A stretch of 64,000 nt of DNA from Chamaea fasciata. Taxonomy: Eukaryota; Chordata; Aves; Passeriformes; Sylviidae. Of the stretch, positions 1 to 12,000 are shown piece by piece. The stretch covers positions 45,713,656-45,777,655 of the forward strand of contig JARCOQ010000007.1 of NCBI GenBank assembly GCA_029207755.1, in the 5' to 3' direction. The notes under the pieces are model-generated. The model had not been told where the DNA came from and searched no databases. It saw only the letters and a list, made by a program, of their open reading frames with translations. Position 1 is the stretch's first letter. Every line of letters starts with the position of its first letter. The translations under genes and the position numbers were made by a program.

Positions 1-3000
1 AAGGAAGAAAATGCATTTAGATTCTTTGGAACAGGAGATGCTCAAATATGCAATAAGGAATTAAGGTTTAGTTGGATTTGGGCCTTAGAGTTTTGCCCAA
101 GACTGTGTTATAGATCACAGCACCTAAATCTACCAATTCTAAGGCTGGATTGTTTTGTATTGCTTTTGGCATTTTTCTTATGGTCACCATGACATTTAAG
201 TATTATATAATATTAAATTATCTGTAATACATACACTACCTTGCCACGTTCTTTTTGTTTGCACCTCTAGGCAGTAGAAGAAATGAGAGCATTTCTCTCC
301 AAGGTTGGTTTTCTTTTGAGGTGTGACATGCAATTTTGAAGGTTAAATGCATGTAACGCTTGCTGAAGTTTCTTGTCTTTCAGCTCTCCCCTGCTCCTCC
401 TTCTCCTCAGCCCTGCTATAGCACCAGAAGGTACAGATACCTTGTGTTCCAGGATGGGCTATACCACTCCCCTCAGCCACATGCCCAGGACTTGCATCTG
501 TTCTGCTTGCCCAGTGAAAAGAGCAGATGAACTGAATTTCCACTGGGAGAAAGAAGCCCACTGTGTTTGCAGGGGCTCCTGGGTATTTGTTGGCAGTGTT
601 GACAAAAACATTCCAAATTTTCCCATTATTAGACAGCAAACACATGTGGCTGCAGGCACTCAGGCATCATCTCTTAGGGATTTTGTTGTCAAGTTCTCTC
701 TTGAAAGGCTTTTCTCTTGAAAGTAAAAAAACAACTCCTCTCAGCTTCTTGAGAGTAAAGGCTGAGTAGTTGGTGTGCGCAATACCTGTCCAAAGAAACC
801 AGGCCCTGCTGTTGTTACATTCTTATTCTACTGCCACTACTACCATAAAAAACATAGGCTGGATGTCTTCATTTAGAAGAGTGAAAGTTTCTAATTCAGC
901 CTTTTCAAGGGAAATAAGCAACAAATGCCCCCTTTCTGCCTCCTCCCTGCTGGTTTATTTCCACCACAGCAACTCCTTCTACTAATAGCTAATGCCTGGA
1001 AAGGTGACGTCCCAAATCTCGTCTCTCATTTCTGACAAATACTTAACAGGAAAGAGATTAAATGGCTTGTTTGGACATCTCAAGGATTCTCAAGCTTATT
1101 AGAGAAGAAAAAGATCTCTGTACAATTGTATGCACATGTTCAAAATAAACCGGTTCCTCATCTTTTTACGTAGGACAGCTCATTTCTGGTCTGTCCACAG
1201 TTCATACAAAATAAACTTTCTTATAAGGAATGCCATTTTCTAGCTCTAATAACTCGACATTCTCAACTAAGAATAAAGTGATCCATGTGCTTTGGTACCT
1301 TCATTGAAGTCTAAAATTATGGCCAGGTGTCAGATATAAATGAAATGTGAAAGCCATCAACCTGGACTAAGGGCATTAAAGATCAATTGAGTAGCAGTGC
1401 CCAGTTTCCGTTTCTACTCTGCAACAAACTGTGGAGTCTCCATCTCACATGGTTTTGGTGACACCTAACCCTGTGAAGACAGTGTCTTCCAACTCCTTCC
1501 TGTCAAAGCTTTTCACAGGTGGTGCCAGCTACAGCCATGGCAGTTGAACCAAGGCAGATTGCACATGGGTTGCTTCAAGTATCAGAGAAGAAAGTGTCTC
1601 TCTCATACAGTGCTTTCCCAGAGGAGAGGAGGACAAGTCATCCCCAGGTAAGCATCCTATCCCTTGCTCTGTTCTGGAGCAAGAGGATGCCTACTCTCTG
1701 CAGCTGCTGTCAGAGAAAGAACTATGCAGACCACGAGATCTAGGGAGGGCAATCCCTCCTTTCTCAGGCTCCCTCAGCCAAGAGGGACCAGAGGCCACAT
1801 GCAACTCCTCACTGCTTCCCTTCTGCATTCTCAAGAGCACGGATTTTTCCGATCTTTCTTTCCATCCTCATTAAAAGAGAATCATGGCTTCCAAGAAAGC
1901 CATGTTGTCTGAATTCAGTTCACTGTCTGCTGCAATCCAGTTTGCAGGTGTGAATCCAGGCCGGCAGGATCTCTGAAGAAAGAGTTCATTGATGTAACAC
2001 CCACAAGCAGCAGATTTAAATTGTACTGACTGTCAGAAGAGGAAGTGGAGGACCTTGCTCACACCAGAAAACAGACAACTTGGAAAGGATCACGACCCTA
2101 CTTACAGTAGGTCAGGCACAACTGGAAGGTGGACCATTAAGTCTCAGTAAGGAGGCCCATCTCCATTTTTTTTCTTTTTCAACAGCAATAGGGACTGCAT
2201 GACCCAGGTTCACTTTTCTTCCCCAGACGTATCAAAGGCATTGCAATATGCTATATTTAATTTATTAAAGTGTGAGGGCAAATAAGATTAAAAAGAATAG
2301 TAACTTTGTTCTTTTGGGATTTTTTCCCTCAGAAGGGATATTACATCTTTAAGAAAATAAATCAAACCCCTCCCAACCACAGTCCAGTTACATCTTACAG
2401 GAGGCACTCAGCCACTGGAATTTATATGACCGCTGCGAAAAGGTAATTTGAAGATGTATTTTTAGTTATTCAATAAGAATGTACGATACATTAACAGCAA
2501 AACAGTTTTATTATTACTGCTGATCTGTGAGCAATTGCATGCTCAAGTCTGTAGCATAAGCTTAACACCCAAGATCAGAGCAGAGGCAACAAAACTGCCC
2601 ATTTCAGAATACCATCTATTAGTTTTAAGATCTTGAAGTTAATGCGACTGTGGCCCCACCTATCTTCCCCAGTATAAGTTCCTGAAGAGTTTAGAATATG
2701 ACCAGATATTTTCCGCCACAAGGACTTTTTCCTCACATATATTTTATTATATAAAAATGAATGTGCTATGACAGAACAGAAAAAACAGTGGGAACAAAGC
2801 CTCTCCATACAGCAGATTAAAAATAAATAAGCCATGATTTGAAACAAACACACAATATATACAGTAACAAGCTACAAAAAAACCAAAACACAACAACAAA
2901 ACAAAACAACAACAACAAAACAAAAAATAGAAAAAGAAAAGCAGCAAGAGCAAAAACATGTTTTATATGGAAATCCTGAAGGCTAGAACACAGCAATTTC

Positions 3001-5953
3001 CATGGACACACAGTTCAGTTTTGAGAGAAGACATTAGAGCTTGGTAAGACTGAAGGTCCTACCTAAATTGAGCTCTACATGGGTCTCAAGAAGACCAAGC
3101 AGCACAAAGATATAGGGTGCAACTGTTGCCCAGCAGAAGGAGCTCAAGACTTCAAAAAGCACCTAGGCAGGTGATTTACTCAAATAAATAACTGTTTAGA
3201 GAGTTAATGCTAAGAACAACAGTACCATGATCCTCACAAAAAAACCCAAAACCCTAAGGCTGCCATCTCGTATCTAATAAAATCATAGGCAAAAAGAGAA
3301 TGGTGTAAATATATTCCAAAATTCTTCAAAAAATACAAAGCCAGAAAGTAACAGAGAATTAATCCCGCCCATGTCAAAAATATTAAGGACAGAGAATAGC
3401 TAAAATGAATTTTAGCCTCCCTTTCTCTTTCTTTGCTATTTTGAGGCATAGAGATAACTGTTTTCTCAGTCACTTTCTCAGAAGAAGTATGTTAAACTCT
3501 TTACAATGGTTAAGATTATTTTGCCAAATAGTTCTGATATAAAATGAATGGAAACCAGGAGCATCTATAAGTCTTCTTGGCTAAAGAAAGCACTACTTAC
3601 ATTGTGGAATTTTTTGTCTTCATTCCTCAGACCATAAAAAGTACATTTTTCTTAACAACTCAGAAGAAATGAGGTGTGACAAGTGCACGTGAATACCACA
3701 TTTACTATAATTACAGAATTATTCTGTATTATTGTCTATAACACAGTGAACATTCTTTTTAAACATAGTAGAACAATTATCAAATAAAAACAGCTTAAAA
3801 TCCCTTTGTTACCTCAACTTTGGCCAATTGAAAGACAGTACTATAACTTGAAACCAGTAACTGAGTCAATTTTTCATTCTCCTGTTTGCATTAAGCTGAT
3901 TATAAGCACTGGAAAAAGACTTGAGATGGTCATGCAAATGGATACTGATAATCATCTACACCTCATCTCACACCTCCCTGCACTGCTACCATTTCTCTAC
4001 ACGGGTCTTCTGGAAGAAGATGCTCAGAAGCAGCTAAATGGTGGATGAACTATTTCTATGCAACCTGCTAAAGCCTATACATTAAAAAGCCTATTGTAGG
4101 GAAAAATCCGAGGACAGAAATGAAAGCAAAAAGACAGAGAGGAAGGCTTTGCTGATTTATCTTCTTGCTTTAAAATTACAACCAGGAAGTGTTCAAAGAT
4201 TACTTTAATGAGGTTTTTATTCATACTCTCTCATCCTTCCAACCTCAGTTGTATCATGCATATCACAGCCCAAACTGGCTGTGTTTTCCACTTGAAATGA
4301 CAATGCAGAATGCCAGCCCAGAACGCAGACTGCTGGGCTTTGTTACTCACTTGAAAAGGCAGTCATCTCTTTTCCCTATTTTTTTAATATGTTGAAAAGT
4401 TATGGGGTTTTAGATTTTTCACCCCAATATGGCAGGCAGAAGAGGGCAGAGGAGAAAACGGTAGAAAGCAGTGTATTCTTCTTTATTGTGGGAAGGCTGT
4501 AAGCAACAACTGAAATAGGGAGGACTACAGAAACAGCTGTTATTAATTCCTGGTATTTTGCATCTTAGGAAAATATAAAACATTTCTGCCATACAGATCA
4601 AGTTTGCATTTTATCAACTCAGATAACGAAGGCTACATTTGTGCAAATACACATTTAAAATCAGAATTGTTGAAAAAGTGAAACAAATGAAGCTATTTCA
4701 TAGTAGTTCTTTTTACTTACAAAAAAATTTTAAAATCTAGTTCTTCTCATTAGGAAAGACTGTAAAGGCAGCAGATCCATCTGATCAGACTTAAGCCAAA
4801 AGCAGCTAAACTCTACAATCTGTACCATCTCCTAGTGCTACGAAGTAATCTGAATGCTTCAATGTATTTAAAATTCACTTGAACAAATCTCAGCCTTGAT
4901 ATTAGTTATGCAAATTCTTAGATATGTACAAGGAATTAACTTGAAAAATATTCTCAGGTAAACCTCAGATGCTGGATTACTTTAGTGTGTAGAAGGTAAT
5001 ACTGCCTGCCAATGAATTATTTGCTTGTGTGTCTCGTCATGAGTAAAGCTCCATCGTAGGTGATTTGGATAAATGTTCCTGAGAACATTATTTAGCATTT
5101 TCTGTCAGAAGAAAGACCAGAAAAATCTTGGCACCAGGAGAATGAAGTGAAAACTGAGACAATTTATGGATAAATCCTTGCAAAGACCATAAAATGATCC
5201 TCAGTGGTGTAAGCTACTTTGCACCATAGAGAAACACTTGTGGTCTGGGGACACGGCCTTCTATTCCTAAGACACCTTCTTTATGAGTGATGTACTCAAT
5301 GCCAGAAATACAAACAGACACAGCAGTGAAAAACTATTTTAAAAAGTCTGGTAAGGTAGACTGAAAATTTTCAGCTATCAAAACTGCAGTCATACAGCTT
5401 CCGTATATATTGTCCATACAACGGAAATTAGATATTTAACACTGTTCTTTGAATATAAGCAGTATTAAACATGGTAGCTTTCTTGAGACAACCACTCTGA
5501 CAGTGTTTTCCCCACTACATCATGGCTACCTACCTTCTGGTACCTTTTGCTATCAGCACAATTAAGGAGTAAAGAAAAGTATCTCTCTCAAAGAACAACC
5601 TTCTGTGTTTCATCCACAAAGCTAAAAGCAGTCTTCCTGGAACATTTCCTTCTGGGCACTCTTTATGCACACAAAGGGAAAAAACCAAAAAGCCACCCTT
5701 CACCATATATTACAGCAAGCAATTTAATGATCTGAGGAAAGAAAAAAAGCAGCAACTTTCACAGACTACACTCACTGTACGTGGTAAACCGTCATTTTCA
5801 AGGCACCAGATGCGCAATAAAGGAGAAAGGGTAAAGGAAACAAAAAAACATTTGGTTATTTCTTGCTGGATGAGAATCAAAAAAGCTGTGCAATTTGCAG
5901 AAGTTATTTCTCAAGTAGAACAGTTACTCCAGGATATAGTATCTATCACCTAC
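1..5953 (-). other. FOXN3: FOXN3 intron (downstream of the 65-nt exon, partial)
   Basis: This is A/T-rich intron running past the left edge. I see no coding exon on either strand: the open frames are short, lack splice context and do not resemble known proteins. It holds a CAA-rich low-complexity run near 2.9 kb and scattered short A and T runs. I recognised no CR1, SINE or LTR copy. The intron's own donor (GTAGGTGATAG on the minus strand) lies at its right end. Confidence 0.85.
2874..2931 (+). repeat. CAA-rich low-complexity run
   Basis: Irregular CAA, CAAAA and ACAAC units run from about 2874 to 2931. It is low-complexity sequence with no coding signal. Confidence 0.8.
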
Positions 5954-6018
5954 CTTGTAGAAGGGCTCCATTTCTCTTGAAAAAGGTGCTTCCTGGCCAA
6001 ATGGGTGGACCTGATGTG
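5954..6018 (-). CDS. FOXN3: FOXN3 internal coding exon (post-forkhead linker, 65 nt)
   Basis: On the minus strand this short exon reads C, then codons for [20 protein letters not shown] and Q, then G. The leading C completes the serine codon (AG|C) left by the exon at 36199-36335, so the joined protein runs ...[15 protein letters not shown]..., as expected for FOXN3. The acceptor is TTGTTTCTTATTCCCTTTAG and the donor CAAG|GTAGGT; both fit consensus. The exon enters in phase 2 and leaves in phase 1. Its length is not a multiple of three, so skipping it alone would shift the frame. The segment lies just C-terminal to the DNA-binding domain, and I assign it no separate function. No further coding exon is visible between here and the left edge. 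Confidence rests on residue identity and on the matching phase with the upstream exon. Confidence 0.95.
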
Positions 6019-9000
6019 CTAAAGGGAATAAGAAACAAGTGTAAATAAAATCACATTTGCATTATAAGTTGCAATTGTAAGTTACTATTTGCATAAATTC
6101 TGTTTTGTTCTAAAGCTAATGTAATATCACGACACTTTCGCCTTCGAGCAAGGGTCTAAAATTTCATGTTAAAAATAGGTTAATTTGATTCAAGATTGAC
6201 ATTTTCTTCATGAGGAAAAACCTCCTTAGCAGAGCACACACCCACACTCTCTTGAAGGAACAGAGAAAAAAGCAATTTTGAATAAATAATAAAAAACCTC
6301 AAATCAATGTCAAAATTATTTACTGAATTCTCAGTACAACCAAATACATTACTTTTTCCAAAGATACCTGCTAAAAACCCCAATGTTTTATGGCTTTTGC
6401 TCAGCTGTGACAACATGCTGCCCCAGCTAATGTGTCTGCCCAGGACAGCCCTGGCCTGACACTGGCAGTTCCCATGCTTCACCCACTGAACTCCCTTGCA
6501 TGCAGCAGCTGCCCACCACCACCTCTCCTGGTGAGAGGACTGAGGTAAGGCAACCCTGCTCCTGCCCTGGCTGCAGGAGGTGGTGGGGCCAAGTTGTTAT
6601 TCTACACACCCTACAACACCACTGCAGGCATGGTCTGGGAGGAAAAGCCAGGCACCTCACTGGAAGTGCACCATTTTGCCTCCACAGTGGGAACGTGTCG
6701 GGATCAGCCCCTGAGGACTCGGTCCCTACCACAACCATTGGTCTCCCTCCTGTTTTCGCTGGAACACAGTTACGAGACATGGTGATGCAAAGAAATGGCA
6801 AAAATACAAATCCACAGTAGTGCTGAATAGACAGTGCTAGCATGGAGGCCGATGGGGGGAAAGGAGAGGTGGGGGGTGACCCCCACCCAGGTGGGTCTAT
6901 TGAGTGAAGCTGAAAGGAGCCCAGGCAAACCAAGACCAAAGGAGCACAGACGAATGGCTGGAAAGCAGCAGCAACCCTGAAGCTGACCTCCAGCACATCA
7001 GAGCGGTAGAAATGGTGATACAGGCACCTGCAGGGAACTGAGCCTGGTGGAGCGGCAGCACAACCTAACTCAGATGACCTAGCTTTTGGCAGGTTTGCTT
7101 GTCACTGCTGTCAGTTGTTTTGGGCTGGGTGGCAGAAAATGCTATCTACAGGAGCCCCCTCACCATCCTGCCTGGGTTCTCAACTACCACAGGAGCGATC
7201 ACCATATTGCCTTTGTCTGGGGAAGCCACATGGACACAACCTACAGGGAGTGTCCACAATCGTGTTTTTGTTTCCAGTAGTGAATACCTTTATTGTAGAT
7301 AAAACACCTTGTCTCTTAGTATACTTCTGGTATTAATATTGTTGTTGTTGTTTTTATTGTGCATTTCTTATTCTACTGCTTTTCGCTTTCAGTAGATTGT
7401 TATCACAACCCATAGTCTCTGCTCTTGCCTCTCCCTTACCAGAAGGGGTGAAGGAGGGGGGAGTGGCTTGTTTGGAGTTTAATTTGTTGCTGGTGTTACA
7501 AACCACCACTCTCTTTTCCTAACAGCACTTCGGACTGCAGTCCAGGTGCACCCCTCCCTCCCCCATGGCACAGCTCATCCTCTCCATGGCCATCTGCAGG
7601 TTGCGCTGCCCAGAGCAGAAATGTCATCACCACTCCCACTCCTGCTGTGTGGGCAATCCTGGGCAGGAGACACTGCCTGCAGGATTTCGCTGATGGGATC
7701 TAAGGGCTCAGGCACAGGGAGTATTTTAAAACCACGGTACCTGGGGGAAGTGACTGTTTGTTGCAGCATTGTCTACAGAGTCTTTCCTGTAGTCAGGAAA
7801 CACGTTTCAAAATCCTCTGCAGCCTGAAGACAACCATAGGTGTTCTAATATTCTACGCTTTTCCTGAAATTAGCATCGTGAAACTATGCTACCAATATAT
7901 AAATAATTGCCCTATGCCCAAATAATTGCCCTTCGATAAGACTGCTGCATGACACTCTGCATTTTTAAGGAGGTAATCCTTCCTCTATAGATGCAAAATG
8001 TGAAACAAGCCCTAAAATCCATTTCTACTCAGTCAATTTTGTCTCCTCTTGAGTTGACAATTGCTACATAAAATGCAACAAAATGAAAACAGGTGCTGTC
8101 TATAACATTGACAGCATTCCCAAAATTCTGCTAAAATGCCATATAGAAGAAAACCACTTCTTCCACAATTGCACTGCAGATAGTCTTGTGCTAATATATT
8201 AAAAATTCACCATGTTAAAATAAGGACTGCATATAAATCTAAACCAATAGCATGAGTAATAAAAACCTTCAGTATTCCTGAACAAAAAAGGGAATTGAGA
8301 GAGAGAGAAAACAAAATTACCAAAAAGAAGTTAAGTAGGTCTACATTCTAAGTGCTGGAGAGCACGGGGCACACACTTGTCTGAACACACTCTCACTTCA
8401 CAGTGCTTAATGCAACCAATTGTTTGAATTCCTTACAGTAAGCACCCACTCTTCAGTGTAGCTTCTCAACTCACAGGAAGGTCAAGTGCTGTTGAGGGTA
8501 TTCACACTCCTGTAGGATTCACTCCCTTAACATATGTTACCGTGCATCAGAGTCCTGCATCATCTGTGGTAACAGGACCTATCAGGCTGGATGGAAAGCC
8601 ATAGCATGGTCTTGATACTGTAGATACCAATCAGAAATCACAGTATGACAACTACATGCCTTTCAAAAGCCCAAGAGGAGAAAAAAAAAAAAAAAAGATG
8701 AAATTATGAAATGACACTGCAAAAGAAATTCACTCCCAGGCTGTCGTAAGTGGGTGGAAGAGGGTTAAAGAAAGGAGTGGGAAAAGCATATATATTTGAA
8801 CAGACAAAATGTCTCCACTAGAAAAACAAAGCCATAATGATTTATCTTATTTTCCAATTTGAAAGAAGGCCCAGGGCTCTCATAAAAATCTCCATCTGAT
8901 TCAGCACAAACCCACATGAACTGAGAAAATTAACTGTGTCTTCCCAGGGAAGGAAGCTAAAGAATTAAAGCACGTAAATAATGTACTGTAGCGACCATCA

Positions 9001-12000
9001 AGCCTTCCAAAACAAAAAAACTTTTGTGTTTGCAGGGCTTTGCAGAAGTTTACCTACGTCTGATCTGCATTGGGTAAATTTTTTTCTGTTCCTAAACTTT
9101 TGTATATGAAGTCTCAGACAGTATTAATTATTAAAACATATTTCAAGTCAACGAATGACAGAGTTGAACTGACAGAGTGGAACTATCTCTCACTTTAAAG
9201 CGTTCCAAAGCTGCTGCTTCTCTGTTCCAGATTAAGAAACCATTTGAAGAAGTTCATTCTTCTAAAGACCATCAATAAAAACCAAAAACATTTGGTCCAT
9301 CTCAGGCATTTTTTCAAACAAGTTGTTTCTTCAGAGTAGCCTGTGAGCTACAAGAGAAGAATGGCTAGTTCTCCTGCAAAGGTAACAGCATATTCTGCAT
9401 TCAGGCAAAATAAAAATGCAAAATCTGGGTCTATGATATACTTTTGTAATCAATACCTGATATAAAATTAATATTTACGCCATTAGCATTATTGATGGCA
9501 CACTGACTAAACTAGTATCTCTTGGAAGAAAAGCAGTAAGTGGTTTGAACTCTTATCTCACCATGAAGAAATCTGGGGCCTAATACATTTTTGATTTGGA
9601 CATGTTTGGACTGGCTTAACTCTCGAGAAGCAAATGAGCACAGGGCACTTGCAGGGGTGGATGGAAGATGGACCTTGATCAACCATAGTAAGCTGAGATT
9701 TGAAGCAAACATCTTGAAAGAACAATCCGTATAGTTTATGAATTAAACAACATGTGAAACATCAACAATTACCTGCCAAGGATCACTGGTTTGATTCTCA
9801 GAAAACACTATCGTTTGAAGCATACATTCAGCCAACAGGATATCCAGGCTGCAACAGCATTTGCAGAAAATGCCTAAGACAGGATCCAGGGGTACAAGTT
9901 CAGAGGCATCCAGTGCACGATCCACCTCTCTCCAAAGCACAATCATTGGCACTGTGGCATCCGTGCATCACCACAGCAAGCAAATTAAGTAGTCACAGCC
10001 TGCTGAACCTGTATCTGAGAGAACTGATGGAGGATGGTGTTTAACCCCTGAGGAACTGGGAGCCACCTCTGATCAAAGCTCACCTTTCCCATGGATGTGT
10101 CTAGCAATTTTTAATGCCACGTGAGACTTGATTTCCACTCAAGGCAAGCGATGAACTGCTCTTTCTCTGAAGACACAACCAGCAGGAAACTTTGTTGTGC
10201 CACTGGGCCCCAGGCATGGGAAGGTTCTTGACTGCAGGGATTTTTCTGAGGAAAGGCTTTTCCATAGGAAAATGTTACTTTGCTGAAATCTAAAACATTC
10301 TACAGGAATGTGTTGATTTGAATACTGTTTCTGCTGGAAACCAGGCCAATATGAAGACTGTCCAGCCAGTGAGGGTCCATGGCAGCTGGCCAGCCCAACC
10401 AGGAGCACCCAGGGCACACAGAGGCAATAATGTGTGTGAGCCCCTTAATGAATTATTTCTATCAAAATGTATGACAGACATTTATAAAAATCTTCAAAAG
10501 GTGCACAGGTTTCAAGAAACTTAAAAAAGGAAACATAAATCCTTTGTCTTCTGGAATTCACATTAGAGCAAGGAGACTGCAGTCTTAAAGCCAGGCACTA
10601 AAAAAAGCCAGGGTAAGAATTCTCTTGCACAGTTGCTGTATTTCACAACTATGCCAAAAGCTCTCACAGGCCTCTTTGTCAGAGAGGCTTGATTAATAGA
10701 TTTAAAAAACCCAAACAACTAAAAATTCAAACCAAATTCGATTGTGTGGGACTGCATACCACAATTAAGGGATTATGAAAACACAGAAGCCAGGCAATAA
10801 ATACAGGCCAATGACTATGTTACCAAATATGTCCACAGAGTGATGGTAAAGCAGGAAGACACAAAGAGGGGAAAGCAAGCAAACAAGCCAACACCAGCCC
10901 CTGAACACACATTTCAAAGGCCTCTGAAGCTGACACTTATTAGCCCAACAAAGGACAGCTCAGTGGAGAGGAAGGGAAACTGCTTCACACACACACACCT
11001 TAGCCCATCACGGCCAAGAGGAGATGGAATTAGCTGCTGGGGCATGGCTGGTGCCAAAGTACATCCTGGCTTTCAGGAAAGCCTAGACTACAGAGCAGGA
11101 CAGCTCAGTAAAGGACAGAAATATGAACAGTGTCAGCTGTAAGCTAACAAGCTGTTGCACACAAAATACCCAACAGTCTGCAGTAAGAGAACAGCTGCTA
11201 GACCACAAACAGGCAGCAAGGAAACAGAGGATGCCCTCTCCAGCCCATACCAGTGGCAAAAAATGATAGGAACAAGAAAAGATGATCGACTGAAGTGCCT
11301 CTACATCCAGCTCAACCCAATACACTGCAACTAACCCCCCTTTTTCCTGAGGGCAGTACCAGCTCTGAGGACAGCTATATAATTGAAAATTCCTGGGAAC
11401 AGAAGCTGCCACTGCCAGGTGAGGGGAAAGAAGGCATTGCTGTACGTATTCCATTACCAACCATCCACAGTGCAAAATGCTTCTCTGCCAAGTCTCACCA
11501 ACACCTCTGACTAAAAGTGAACTGAAGGAAATGTCAAGAACACCAAACCTAAAAGCAATAAATCATTTTGTCAAAAGAACAACCAATGAAGCATCGTGCA
11601 GGCATAGAAATCCACCTCCAAAAGCTTGAGAAGTAACTCAGTCACAGTTAGTCTTATGTTCAAGTTGCTGATAACAATAGCTGTAGATGCCTTGTCTGGA
11701 TGGAGCCCATTAAACCCTGTATCCAGAGGCAGTAGGGAATGATGCCCTTGACAAGCACATTCAGCTTCCGAAGCCAGCAGGGTGCAGACTGCTACTATAA
11801 GGTATATAAATGGTTGTCCAAGTAAGCTGGAAGATTTTCGTTTTTACCATTACTTGAGAAGTAAATTTAGGATGCTGCTGTAACTGGGGAAAAAAGGTTA
11901 AGTATGTTTTTGTGGGAATACAGCATTCCATGATGCTGGAAGACGAACAGTACATCCTTGTGGCAATCACCCGGTGTCAGGCATGGGAAATGTTCCCAAC

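Noticed and set aside
6427..6996. 189-codon open frame on the minus strand, the longest in the window
   Set aside because: It lies in a GC-richer intronic patch, has no recognisable domain or splice context, and sits on the FOXN3 transcript strand within the intron. Length alone is plausible by chance in such composition.
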